A stretch of DNA of 64,000 nucleotides, taken from NCBI GenBank assembly GCA_021824565.1, contig JAKAKL010000045.1, positions 1 to 64,000 of the forward strand, in the 5' to 3' direction. The notes beneath the pieces were generated by a model that searched no databases, was not told the origin of the DNA, and saw nothing but the letters and a program-made list of their open reading frames with translations. The position numbers were made by a program, and so were the translations under genes. Positions within the stretch are counted from its first letter, which is position 1. Every line of letters begins with the position of its first letter. Positions 25,649 through 34,939 of the stretch are shown here, one piece after another. The DNA is from Bacteroidota bacterium. Its GTDB lineage: Bacteria > Bacteroidota > Ignavibacteria > Ignavibacteriales > Ignavibacteriaceae.

Positions 25649-27184
25649 ATGAAAATACTTTTCTCTTTTTCCAATCTGCTCTTTTGCAAAAAAAATTTAT
25701 CTTTCAAAATTATAGCACTCATTTTTTTTCTTATCGCCTCAGCACAAAATATTTTTGCGCAGCCTTTAATAAATAGGTTGGTTAAGCGAGGCTTGGAATA
25801 TGGATATAATTTCAATTGGAATAAATCAGAAGGTGTGTTTCAGAATTTAATTGCAAGATATCCAAATGATCCCCGAGGGTATCATTATGAATCGGGAATT
25901 TACCTCTGGCGCTATTTAAGCAATCAAGATAAAGTAGACTTAGATAACTTCGTTTTATACTCGGATTCCGCAATTACAAAAGCTCAGGATATTTTAGACA
26001 AACATCCAAATAGAATTGATATTCTTTATACACTTGGGGCTACATACAGTTATAGAGCCATCGCATTTATAAGAGCACAAAAATTTTTAGATGCAGTTTG
26101 GGCTACTAAAAAGTCAGATTCATATTTAAGTGAAACTCTGCGAAAAGATTCTACGGAATATGACGCTTATCTTGGGCTTGGTCTTTATAATTTTGCAGTA
26201 GGACAGATTCCTGCAGCATTCAAGTGGGCACTGAACCTTGCAGGCATACATGGAAATGTTGAGTCAGGATTAAAGTCAATTAAGATTGCCGCCATGAAAG
26301 GTAATCTTGCAAAAGTAGAAGCTGAATATTATTTAGCACAAATACTCTCAGATTTTTTTGCAGATTATGATCAATCTTCTAAATATTTGAGAAATCTCAT
26401 TTCACGTTATCCTGACAATCTTCTTTTCAACTACACTTATGCTGTCCTTGAGATTAAAACACATAATTTGAATGAAGCGTCAAAAACACTTTCCAGAATT
26501 TTGGATAATAGTGATTCAGAATTCAAACAACTTATTTCCTTTTCTGAATTTTTAAAAGGCGATATTTTTTTCAAGAAGAATGAGTTTGATTCTTGCAAGA
26601 CGTACTATTTAAACTTTCTTAAGACAAGCCCCAGCACCGATTATAAAGGCATTGCCGCATACCGTTTAGCGGTGTCTTATGAAATAACCCATGAAAGAAA
26701 TGAAGCAGTAAAATATTTTAAATTGACCGGCGACGGCAATATGGACCTTGAAGACGACATTTATGCTAAACGCAAAGGCGAAATATTTGCAAACCGCACA
26801 ATGGCTTATACAGAAATGGATGCAATCGAAGACGACAATCTGATTCAAAGCGGCAGATTCAAGACTGCCTTTGATTCTCTGTCAGCGCTGCTTGAGCGAG
26901 TGAAAACAGATAGACTAAAAGCAGAAGTATATATTTACCTAAGCAGTGCAGCATATTATCTTCACAATTACAACGAATCTCTTAGCTTCGCATTGACGGC
27001 AAAAGTCTTGAACTCCGAGGAAGAAAAATGGATTAAGCCATATGCGTGTTATTATGCAGCAAGAGCAAGCTTCAAGCTAAAAGATAAAAGCGCTGTGAAA
27101 AATTTTATAAAAGAAGCTGAATCTTACTCTGATTTTGATTACCAGAAGAAATTAAAAAATTTACTTTTTGCTTTAAGCGAATAA
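25649..27184 (+). CDS. Exported tetratricopeptide-repeat protein
   Basis: This 511-residue protein has an N-terminal signal (residues about 18-37, ending SAQNIFAQP) after a basic n-region. The rest is helical with TPR-like pairs: GYNFNWNKSEGVFQNLIARYPNDPRGYHYESGIYLW, DILYTLGATYSYRAIAFIRAQKFLDAVWATKKS, AYLGLGLYNFAVGQIPAAFKWALNLAG, and AEYYLAQILSDFFADYDQSSKYLRNLISRYPDN. It probably acts as a periplasmic scaffold or assembly factor, but no partner is indicated. It sits 26 bp after pyrG with no clear ribosome-binding site. Confidence 0.83.
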   Translation: MKILFSFSNLLFCKKNLSFKIIALIFFLIASAQNIFAQPLINRLVKRGLEYGYNFNWNKSEGVFQNLIARYPNDPRGYHYESGIYLWRYLSNQDKVDLDNFVLYSDSAITKAQDILDKHPNRIDILYTLGATYSYRAIAFIRAQKFLDAVWATKKSDSYLSETLRKDSTEYDAYLGLGLYNFAVGQIPAAFKWALNLAGIHGNVESGLKSIKIAAMKGNLAKVEAEYYLAQILSDFFADYDQSSKYLRNLISRYPDNLLFNYTYAVLEIKTHNLNEASKTLSRILDNSDSEFKQLISFSEFLKGDIFFKKNEFDSCKTYYLNFLKTSPSTDYKGIAAYRLAVSYEITHERNEAVKYFKLTGDGNMDLEDDIYAKRKGEIFANRTMAYTEMDAIEDDNLIQSGRFKTAFDSLSALLERVKTDRLKAEVYIYLSSAAYYLHNYNESLSFALTAKVLNSEEEKWIKPYACYYAARASFKLKDKSAVKNFIKEAESYSDFDYQKKLKNLLFALSE

Positions 27185-27279
27185 AAATTTCCCTCGCTTT
27201 TTATCGGAATAAATTTCTTCCGTTGATTATATTTTTATATTTAACTAATTTTTGTCACTTTTTTTGATAGATTTATTTT

Positions 27280-27882
27280 GTGAATGTAGCCGTATTTGTT
27301 TCTGGCCGTGGATCAAATCTTCAAGCTATTGTAAATTCCCCGGGATTAAAAAATCACGTTCAGGTAAAAGCCGTTATTAGCGATAAAGCAGATTGCCGGG
27401 CATTTCAGATAGCTAAGGCACAAGCGATTCAAACTTTTAACGTGGGAAGTAAAACAGGCTTTATTTCTTATGATGAGCTGGCTTATCATTTAGAAGAATT
27501 AAAAATCGATTTAATAGTGCTGGCTGGCTTTTTAAAACTAATACCTATAAAGTTTATTAATTATTATAAGGGAAAGATCATTAACATACATCCGGCTCTA
27601 TTACCATCATTTGGCGGACCCGGTATGTATGGAATAAATGTTCACAAGGCGGTCTTTGAAGCCTCTGCAAAGGTTTCCGGCGCAACGGTGCATTTTATTG
27701 ATGATACTTACGACACCGGTAAAATAATTATGCAAAAATGTGTTGATATTACTGATGTCAGTTCACCCGAAGAAATTGCGGAAAGAGTTTTACAAGTTGA
27801 GCATCAAATTCTTCCTTTAGTAATTCAAAAGTTTGCTGAAGGGAAAATTAATATTGTAGACAACAGGGTTATAATTAATTGA
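27280..27882 (+). CDS. purN: Phosphoribosylglycinamide formyltransferase
   Basis: This 200-residue enzyme transfers the formyl group of 10-formyl-THF to GAR in purine synthesis. The start is a GTG. Visible are VFVSGRGSNLQAIV (substrate phosphate site), VLAGFLKLIP, the catalytic INIHPALLPSFGGPGMYG with the Asn-x-His pair, and VSGATVHFIDDTYDTGKII with the catalytic Asp. It lies 34 bp before purH and forms a purine pair with it. Confidence 0.97.
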   Translation: MNVAVFVSGRGSNLQAIVNSPGLKNHVQVKAVISDKADCRAFQIAKAQAIQTFNVGSKTGFISYDELAYHLEELKIDLIVLAGFLKLIPIKFINYYKGKIINIHPALLPSFGGPGMYGINVHKAVFEASAKVSGATVHFIDDTYDTGKIIMQKCVDITDVSSPEEIAERVLQVEHQILPLVIQKFAEGKINIVDNRVIIN

Positions 27883-27916
27883 AAATATTTATGAAATTTA
27901 TTTACCGGAATTGCAT

Positions 27917-29434
27917 TTGAAAAAATTAGCATTAATAAGCGTATCTGACAAAACAAATATAATAGAGTTTGCAAAATCATTAACAGAACTTAATTACAAA
28001 ATACTTGCAACAGGAAATACTGCCAAGCTATTAGCGCAATCCAAAATTGAAGTAACGGAGATTTCAGATTTCACAGGCTTTCCTGAAATTTTTGATGGAA
28101 GAGTAAAGACACTTCATCCAAAAATTTTCGGGGGCATACTTTTTAGACGCGATAATGAAGAGGATAATCAACAAGCTGAAAAAAATATAATCCAGCCGAT
28201 TGACATAGTTTGCGTTAACCTTTATCCTTTTGTTAAAGTTGCTTCAAATCCTGCAGCTTCAATCGAAGATATAATTGAAAACATTGACATTGGCGGACCA
28301 AGTTTGATCCGGGCCTCAGCTAAAAATTACAAATTTGTTTCGGTGCTTACTGATCCGTCTCAATACGATTCCTTTATTGATGAATTAAAAAGCGGAGGCA
28401 TCAGTTTAGAAACAAGAACAAAATTATCAGTTCAAGCTTTTTCTCACACTGCTTTCTATGACACTTATATATCAAATTTTTTAGAAAAGAAATTTTCTAT
28501 CACCTCTTCTCATTTTAGAATAAATCTTCCAAAAGAAAAAACTCTGCGCTACGGAGAAAACCCGCATCAACAGGCAGCTTTGTACGGAAACTTCGGCGAA
28601 TACTTTGAAGTGCTCCACGGAAAAGAAATTTCATATAACAATATTCTCGATCTAATAGCCGGTGTAGAACTAGCCGAAGACCTTGGGAATAAATCGTGTG
28701 TTATAATAAAGCACCAGAATCCTGCCGGCGCAGCTATTGGCGAAGATGCTTTCGATTCATATACAAAAGCTCTAAAATGTGATCCGGTCTCGGCTTTTGG
28801 TGGTATTGTTATTTTCACTTCGGTTGTTGATGCAAATCTTGCTTCAAAACTGAACGAAATATTTTTAGAGATAATTTGCGCTCCAGGTTATACTGAAGAC
28901 GCCCTTCAGATTTTAGTTAAGAAAAAAGACAGACGTCTATTAAAACAATTGAAACCTGTCAGTGAAGAAAAACTATCTTTCAGAAATATTCCGGGAGGCG
29001 TAATCTTGCAAGATGCCGATCGTCAGACTCTCTCTAAAGACGCCTTAAAAGTTATTACAGAAAAGCAGCCTAACGAAAAAGAAATGGAAGATTTAATTTT
29101 CGCTTGGATCGTTGCTAAACATACAAAGTCCAATGCTATAGTTTTTGTTAAAAATAAAACTACACTTGGAGTTGGAGCCGGGCAGATGTCCCGCGTTGAT
29201 TCAGCTAAGATAGCATATATGAAAGCTAAAGAACACGGATTAGATTTAAAAGGTTCAGTTGCAGCGTCTGACGCTTTCTTCCCGTTCCCTGACAGCTTAA
29301 TAGAAATAATTAATTGCGGCGCTACATCGGTCATTCAGCCTGGCGGTTCCGTAAGAGATAATTTAGTAATTGATGCAGCTAATCAAAATAATATTTCAAT
29401 GGTTTTTACAGGAATTAGACATTTTAAACATTAA
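27917..29434 (+). CDS. purH: Bifunctional AICAR transformylase / IMP cyclohydrolase
   Basis: The product performs the last two steps of IMP synthesis. I prefer the TTG at 27917 (MKKLALISVSDKTN) because GGAA lies 6 bp before it and relatives begin there; a TTG at 27911 would add two residues. The N-terminal MGS-like cyclohydrolase has ISVSDKTNIIEFAKSL, GFPEIFDGRVKTLHPKIFGGIL and NIDIGGPSLIRASAKNYKFV. The transformylase has LRYGENPHQQAALYG, KHQNPAGAAIG, DPVSAFGGIV, GAGQMSRVDSAKIA, SDAFFPFPDSLIEIINCGATSVIQPGGSVRD and TGIRHFKH at the end. Complete. mreB follows after 8 bp. Confidence 0.97.
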   Translation: MKKLALISVSDKTNIIEFAKSLTELNYKILATGNTAKLLAQSKIEVTEISDFTGFPEIFDGRVKTLHPKIFGGILFRRDNEEDNQQAEKNIIQPIDIVCVNLYPFVKVASNPAASIEDIIENIDIGGPSLIRASAKNYKFVSVLTDPSQYDSFIDELKSGGISLETRTKLSVQAFSHTAFYDTYISNFLEKKFSITSSHFRINLPKEKTLRYGENPHQQAALYGNFGEYFEVLHGKEISYNNILDLIAGVELAEDLGNKSCVIIKHQNPAGAAIGEDAFDSYTKALKCDPVSAFGGIVIFTSVVDANLASKLNEIFLEIICAPGYTEDALQILVKKKDRRLLKQLKPVSEEKLSFRNIPGGVILQDADRQTLSKDALKVITEKQPNEKEMEDLIFAWIVAKHTKSNAIVFVKNKTTLGVGAGQMSRVDSAKIAYMKAKEHGLDLKGSVAASDAFFPFPDSLIEIINCGATSVIQPGGSVRDNLVIDAANQNNISMVFTGIRHFKH

Positions 29435-29442
29435 GAGGATGT

Positions 29443-30471
29443 ATGGGTCTATTTGATTTTTTTTCTGCCGACATTGCCATGGATCTTGGCACGGCTAACA
29501 CTTTAATTTATGTTAAAGGAAAAGGAATTGTTTTAAACGAACCTTCTATAGTAGCGTTCGATAAAAACACAAAAAGAATTATTGCGCTTGGAAACAAAGC
29601 AAAAGAAATGCAAGGGAGAGAGCATAAAGATATAAGAGTTACTAGACCGATGCGCGACGGTGTTATTGCAGATTTTGAAATTGCTGAAGGCATGATTCGC
29701 GCTTTTATTAAAGGTGTAAAATCCGCCGGTGCGATTACAAGCAGGCGAATTGTTGTAGCAGTTCCAAGCGGCGTAACTGAAGTTGAAAAAAGAGCAGTAA
29801 GAGACAGCGCTGAACACGCAGGCGCAAAAGAAGTTCACTTAATTGCCGAGCCGATGGCTGCTGCAATAGGAATCGGTATTGATGTTGAAGCTCCGGTAGG
29901 CAACATGATAATTGATATTGGCGGAGGAACAACTGAAATAGCAGTAATAGCCTTGTCAGGTATTGTAAACGAAGAATCTATCCGGATTGCCGGCGATGAA
30001 ATGAATTATGCTATTATGCAATTCTTCAAAAAAAATCATAATATATTAATCGGCGAGAGAACTGCTGAAGCGATTAAATGCGAAGTCGGATCCGCAGTTC
30101 CCCTTAAAGAAGAAATTACGATACAGGTAAAAGGAAGAGATTTAGTCGGAGGAATTCCAAAGACAACTGAAGTCAGCTCGGTTGAAATTCGTGAAGCTTT
30201 GAACGAAGCAGTAGTTCAAATAGTTGACGCTGTAAGACAATCGCTTGAAAGAACACCTCCGGAATTATCGGCAGATATTCTTGACCGCGGAGTAATGATT
30301 ACAGGCGGCGGAGCTTTGCTCAAAGGACTTGACGAACGTATCAGAATGGAGACTAACCTTCCAGTCCACGTTGCTGAAGATCCGCTAACAGCCGTCGTTA
30401 GAGGTGCAGGAAAAGTTATCGACAACTTAAACCATTATACAAAAGTTTTAATACGCAATAGAAGATATTAA
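29443..30471 (+). CDS. mreB: Rod shape-determining protein MreB
   Basis: This 342-residue actin-like protein polymerises under the inner membrane and guides the elongation machinery. It shows the actin ATPase motifs: AMDLGTANTLIYVKGKGIVLNEPSIVA (phosphate 1), NMIIDIGGGTTEIAVIALSGIV (phosphate 2) and MITGGGALLKGLDERI (adenosine). The N-terminal GLFDFFSADIAMDLG may help membrane contact. The AGAGGAT upstream is a reasonable ribosome site. Its TAA stop shares one base with the ATG of mreC, the first of several tight couplings in this cluster. Confidence 0.98.
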   Translation: MGLFDFFSADIAMDLGTANTLIYVKGKGIVLNEPSIVAFDKNTKRIIALGNKAKEMQGREHKDIRVTRPMRDGVIADFEIAEGMIRAFIKGVKSAGAITSRRIVVAVPSGVTEVEKRAVRDSAEHAGAKEVHLIAEPMAAAIGIGIDVEAPVGNMIIDIGGGTTEIAVIALSGIVNEESIRIAGDEMNYAIMQFFKKNHNILIGERTAEAIKCEVGSAVPLKEEITIQVKGRDLVGGIPKTTEVSSVEIREALNEAVVQIVDAVRQSLERTPPELSADILDRGVMITGGGALLKGLDERIRMETNLPVHVAEDPLTAVVRGAGKVIDNLNHYTKVLIRNRRY

Positions 30472-31304
30472 TGCTTAGATTTTTTTCTGATGTTTGGAAA
30501 AATTTTAAAGAATATATCGTTCTTGTTGTGCTTATTGTTATTAGCTTAATAATCTTAGCATCAAACCAAAAGCCCGCGGCAAAAAAAATTAGTTCTACTT
30601 TTTTTGGAACGTTCGCAAATTTTGCTTCTGTAATATCAGATGCGCTAAATATTACAAAATATAAAATTGAAAACTCCGAACTTCAAAAAAAGAATGTAGA
30701 ACTTATGCTTGAAGTCAGCAGGCTTCGTCAATACGGCATCGAAAATAGTGAACTGAAAGATTTGCTCGGAATTAAGGATACAATTAAATATCCGATTACG
30801 CCTGCATTAGTTGTCTCAAAATCATTGAGCAGCGCTCAGGGAACATACACAATCAATGTCGGAAGATCAGACAGCGTTCGACCCGGTATGCCTGTTATAA
30901 ACGAATTCGGGTTAATCGGGATTGTGTATGCATCTTCTTCAGATTATTCTATTGTTCGCACGCTGCGGAATATTGATCTAAGTATAACAGTAAAAGATGA
31001 ACGCAGCAGGGTTGACGGAGTTATGAAATGGAACGGCTCTAACCTCGTTATTATTAATGTTCCAAAGACTTATGATATTGAGTCTGGCGATAGAATAATA
31101 ACATCTGATCTAAGCTCTATAATTGCCATGCCGCTTCCAGTTGGCATAGTTACCGGACTAAACAAGGTTGAAACCGGAATATTTAATGAAGTAACAGTAA
31201 AACCTTTTGTTGATTTCTCAAAAGCCGAGCATGTATTTGTTATTAAAGTCGTAGAAAGCAAAGAAGAAGATAACTTAGAATTAAATTTTTTCAACAGGAA
31301 ATAA
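30471..31304 (+). CDS. mreC: Rod shape-determining protein MreC
   Basis: This 277-residue protein has a single N-terminal membrane anchor (about 14-33) and a coiled coil (about 63-95, NSELQKKNVELMLEVSRLRQYGIENSELKDLLG). A periplasmic beta domain follows (TYTINVGRSDSVRPGMPVINEFGLIGIVYASSSDYSIVRTL). It bridges MreB filaments with the RodA-PBP2 synthase. Its start overlaps the mreB stop by 1 bp, and mreD follows 1 bp after its stop. Confidence 0.95.
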   Translation: MLRFFSDVWKNFKEYIVLVVLIVISLIILASNQKPAAKKISSTFFGTFANFASVISDALNITKYKIENSELQKKNVELMLEVSRLRQYGIENSELKDLLGIKDTIKYPITPALVVSKSLSSAQGTYTINVGRSDSVRPGMPVINEFGLIGIVYASSSDYSIVRTLRNIDLSITVKDERSRVDGVMKWNGSNLVIINVPKTYDIESGDRIITSDLSSIIAMPLPVGIVTGLNKVETGIFNEVTVKPFVDFSKAEHVFVIKVVESKEEDNLELNFFNRK

Positions 31305-31305
31305 A

Positions 31306-31794
31306 ATGCGCTCCCGATATCTTTGGTCAATAATATTCTTTTTCCTGCTGCTCCTCTTTCAAACAACAATTCTCCCAATTATAGCTATAAAAGGAGTTGT
31401 TCCGGATTTAATTCTTATTCTTTTAGTTTTTTATTCCATGCAATTAGGGCAGCTTAGCGGAACTGTTTTGGGATTTGTTTATGGATTCTTTTTTGATGTA
31501 ATTACAGGTAGTTTGCTTGGTACAACTATGCTGTCGCTGACTATTGTTGGATTTGTAGCTGGTTATTTTTCTAACGAGAATAAACGCGATTTATATTTTA
31601 ATAACTACCTTTTCGTATTAATCGTTGCAATGTGTTCCATTATTAATTCGGCTTTTAATTCTTTTTTTGCTTCTATTGATTTAAATACAAGCGTTGTTAG
31701 GCTTTTGTTGAATCAAGGAATATTCCCCACTCTTTATACTGCGCTGATCAGCGTGCTTGTGGTTGTCTTTTATCCCAAAAGGAGTTTTGATTGA
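31306..31794 (+). CDS. mreD: Rod shape-determining protein MreD
   Basis: This 162-residue integral membrane protein has about five hydrophobic segments and the MreD pattern: IKGVVPDLILILLVFYSMQLGQLSGTVLGFVYGFFFDVITGSLLGTTMLSLTIVGFVAGYF. It is part of the elongasome between MreC and the penicillin-binding protein. The last codons overlap the TTG start of the next gene by 4 bp, and the AGGAG for that gene lies within mreD. Confidence 0.93.
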   Translation: MRSRYLWSIIFFFLLLLFQTTILPIIAIKGVVPDLILILLVFYSMQLGQLSGTVLGFVYGFFFDVITGSLLGTTMLSLTIVGFVAGYFSNENKRDLYFNNYLFVLIVAMCSIINSAFNSFFASIDLNTSVVRLLLNQGIFPTLYTALISVLVVVFYPKRSFD

Positions 31795-33614
31795 GTGAGC
31801 AAAACTTTGCGGGAAACGCTCGCAAATCGGTGATATATATAATATTAGTTGCTACTTTCATTGTTATTTTTCTCCGCCTTTTTCAAATGCAAATTCTTGA
31901 ATACGAATTTTTTAATGACAAGTCAATAAGCAACAGTATTAAAGCAATCGAACAGACTCCTCTTCGCGGTGTCTTTTATGATCGCAATATGCATATAGTC
32001 GTTGGAAACGTTCCGGCTTATACTTTAAGAATAACTCCTGCTGAATACAACAAAAAATTAAATAGAACTTTAGAAGCTGTTATTGGCGAAGAACCGGGTT
32101 ACATTGACAAAATACTTTATGAAAACAGGATATATTCTAAATTTGTTCCTATTAGAATAAAACGTGGTATTGATTTTAAAGCTGTCTCATGGCTTGAGGA
32201 AAATGCCGAGCATTTGCCCGGCGTAGACTACATAGTTGAAATGCAGCGTGATTATCCAGCCGGGATCAGAGGCTCACACATCTTTGGTTACACAAAAGAA
32301 ATTTCGCCCAAGCTTTTAGAAAAGTATAAAGATATTTATAAGCCGGGTGATTACATTGGTTATACGGGAATTGAAAAAGCTTATGAAAACATTTTGCGAG
32401 GCAAAAAGGGCTATGACTATGTTTTAGTAGATGCTAGAAGAAAAGAAATTGGAAAATTTAAAGATGGTAAGGACGATGTTCCCTCAATTAAAGGCAACGA
32501 TTTAGTTCTAACAATTGATGAAGACGTTCAGCGTGTGGCGGAACAGGAACTAAAAGGCTACAGCGGCGCTGCTGTTGCTATCGACCCAAAGACCGGGGAA
32601 ATCTTAGCTATGGCGAGCGCTCCAGATTATGATTTAAGTGAATTCTCCTATGTTACCTCCCAGGATTATTTAAAAAAATTATTTGAAGATCCAAAGAAAC
32701 CGTTTTTCAACCGCGCAACTCAATCTGCAAATCCTCCAGGTTCTACTTTCAAGTTGATGGAAGCTATTTGTGCATTGAACACTAATGTAATAGATACAAA
32801 CACAACATTTACTTGCCTCGGCGGACAAACTTTTTACGGACGTTATTTTAAATGCGATGCACGTCATGGGACATTGAATGTCATTCACGCTATAGAGCAT
32901 TCGTGCGACGTATATTTTTATAACTTGATTTATAAAATCGGAATGGACAGATGGTACGAGTATGCGAAGAAATTTGGATTAGGACAAGTAACTCATATTG
33001 ACATTGGAGATGAAGCAAAAGGATTTATTCCAAACGCCGAGTATTACGTACATCGATATGGCGAAGATTGGCCTAAAAGTATTATGGCAAGCCTTGGAAT
33101 CGGTCAGGGAGAAGTAAATGTTACGCCAATTCAATTAGCTCAATATGCTGCCTTGATTGCGAATGATGGAGTAACGTACACTCCTCATCTCGTTAGGGGA
33201 TATTTAACGAATGATACAAAAAAATTAGTTCCATTCAGTTTTAAACAAATTAATTTGGGGATAAACAAAAGAATATTTAACATAGTAAAAGAAGGAATGT
33301 ATTTAGTAGTTAACGGCTCAGGAACTGCAGCCGGTATCAAGTCTAAAGATATTGTTATTGCGGGTAAGACAGGGACAGCACAAAATCCTCACGGCAAGGA
33401 CCACGCATGGTTTATAGGATTTGCTCCTTTCGATAATCCTAAAATTGTCGTAGCAGTTTTGGTTGAGAATGTTGGCTTCGGCGCAACTTATGCCGCGCCA
33501 ATCGCTAAAAAGATGATTGAAGCATATCTGGAAAAAGATAAATTCCAAAAAGATGAACAGATGGAGCAGAAAAATTTTGATAATAATCTGATGGGCGCTA
33601 AGATTGAGAATTGA
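31791..33614 (+). CDS. mrdA: Penicillin-binding protein 2 (elongation transpeptidase)
   Basis: This 607-residue class B PBP cross-links peptidoglycan during elongation. The start is TTG at 31791, with AGGAG 6 bp upstream. One N-terminal anchor (about 14-32) is followed by the dimerisation/pedestal domain (QTPLRGVFYDRNMHIVVGN). The transpeptidase domain has SXXK with the acylated Ser in NPPGSTFKLM, SXN in the EHSCDVYFYN region, and KTGTAQNPHG as the KTG motif. Complete. Together with the following rodA it forms the elongasome synthase. Confidence 0.97.
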   Translation: MSEQNFAGNARKSVIYIILVATFIVIFLRLFQMQILEYEFFNDKSISNSIKAIEQTPLRGVFYDRNMHIVVGNVPAYTLRITPAEYNKKLNRTLEAVIGEEPGYIDKILYENRIYSKFVPIRIKRGIDFKAVSWLEENAEHLPGVDYIVEMQRDYPAGIRGSHIFGYTKEISPKLLEKYKDIYKPGDYIGYTGIEKAYENILRGKKGYDYVLVDARRKEIGKFKDGKDDVPSIKGNDLVLTIDEDVQRVAEQELKGYSGAAVAIDPKTGEILAMASAPDYDLSEFSYVTSQDYLKKLFEDPKKPFFNRATQSANPPGSTFKLMEAICALNTNVIDTNTTFTCLGGQTFYGRYFKCDARHGTLNVIHAIEHSCDVYFYNLIYKIGMDRWYEYAKKFGLGQVTHIDIGDEAKGFIPNAEYYVHRYGEDWPKSIMASLGIGQGEVNVTPIQLAQYAALIANDGVTYTPHLVRGYLTNDTKKLVPFSFKQINLGINKRIFNIVKEGMYLVVNGSGTAAGIKSKDIVIAGKTGTAQNPHGKDHAWFIGFAPFDNPKIVVAVLVENVGFGATYAAPIAKKMIEAYLEKDKFQKDEQMEQKNFDNNLMGAKIEN

Positions 33615-34833
33615 TTATAAACTGAATGATAAATTTGATCTTGGATTAATTATACCCGGCTTTTTACTTTTTTGTATCGGGCTGGTTGCAATTTATAGTT
33701 CAACTCTGCACAACCCGCACGCTGCTGGAAATTTTCACAAGCAATTAGTTTGGGGAATCGGTGCACTGATAGCTTTTTTTATCGTATATTCTATACCCAC
33801 AAATTTATTGAAGCCTGCTGCAATTCCCAGTTATATACTTTCAATTATTATGTTAATTGTTGTTTTAGCGATAGGAAAAAGAGTCAACGGAGCAAAGAGC
33901 TGGCTTGGTTTGGAAGGACTCGGATTTCAGCCTTCAGAGTTTGCAAAGCTTGGTACCATAATGGCGATATCTTATTTCCTGAGCAGGCAAAATACTAATC
34001 TCGAATCGTTCAAAGATATTTTAATTACTCTAGCTATAGGATTAATTCCTGTTTCGCTGATTTTAGCGGCACCTGATCTTGGGACTTCATTTGTATTTTT
34101 CGGTTTAATTTTAGCTCTTCTATTCTGGAAAGGTATAAGCACGTTTGGTCTATTCATTGTTTTGTCGCCGGGGATTGTAGCTGTTTCGTCTTTATTCGGG
34201 ACATATTATTTAATCGGATGCCTTATAGCCGTTATCATTTGCTTAATAATTTTTAAGAAGGATATTTTCTTTAGCGGCGCCATATTCGCGCTGAATATTG
34301 GCGCTGGATTTTTTACAAACTATGTTTATGGAATTTTAAAGGAACATCAGCAGGCAAGAATAAAATCTTTTATTAATCCCTGGGCAGATCCATTAGGCGC
34401 TGGATACAATTCAATTCAAGCTAAAGTTGCAGTAGGTTCCGGCGGATTTTTGGGCAAAGGATTTTTAGCCGGGAATCAAACGCAGCTGCAATTTATTCCT
34501 GAACAATGGACGGACTTTATTTTTTGTGTGATTGGAGAAGAGTTTGGATTTATCGGCTCAATAATAGTGCTTGCATTATTTATGTATCTTTTCTTGAGAA
34601 TATTTAAACTTGCTTCGTCTTCTAAAGATGAATACTTAAGCTTAGTAATTGTTGGAATATTGTCAGTCTATTTTATTCATCTCTTAATAAATATTGGGAT
34701 GGTAGTAGGCATTATGCCGGTAATAGGAATACCTCTTCCTTTTATGAGTTACGGAGGAAGTTCTCTTGTAGTAAATTTAATAATGCTCGGCGTTGTCGCT
34801 AATGTTTATAGGACCAGGAAAAATTATACTTGA
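33604..34833 (+). CDS. rodA: RodA, SEDS-family peptidoglycan glycosyltransferase
   Basis: This 409-residue polytopic protein (about ten membrane segments) polymerises lipid II glycan strands with PBP2. Signatures are WGIGALIAFFIVYSIP, LGLEGLGFQPSEFAKLGTIMAISYFLSR, LAAPDLGTSFVFFGLILALLFWKG, the catalytic-loop region INPWADPLGAGYNSIQAKVAVGSGGFLGKG and IGEEFGFIGS, and the C-terminal GIPLPFMSYGGSSLV. The start is a TTG that overlaps mrdA by 11 bp. It ends the mreBCD-mrdA-rodA run. Confidence 0.97.
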   Translation: MRIDYKLNDKFDLGLIIPGFLLFCIGLVAIYSSTLHNPHAAGNFHKQLVWGIGALIAFFIVYSIPTNLLKPAAIPSYILSIIMLIVVLAIGKRVNGAKSWLGLEGLGFQPSEFAKLGTIMAISYFLSRQNTNLESFKDILITLAIGLIPVSLILAAPDLGTSFVFFGLILALLFWKGISTFGLFIVLSPGIVAVSSLFGTYYLIGCLIAVIICLIIFKKDIFFSGAIFALNIGAGFFTNYVYGILKEHQQARIKSFINPWADPLGAGYNSIQAKVAVGSGGFLGKGFLAGNQTQLQFIPEQWTDFIFCVIGEEFGFIGSIIVLALFMYLFLRIFKLASSSKDEYLSLVIVGILSVYFIHLLINIGMVVGIMPVIGIPLPFMSYGGSSLVVNLIMLGVVANVYRTRKNYT

Positions 34834-34939
34834 AAATGTTTTGCAGAAAGCTTGTCTAGCTAAGAATAATTTTGGGCGTAATTTGGCAACCAGGATATAA
34901 ATAGTGAAGTAAATTTTATATTTAATATTTTAATGAAGT

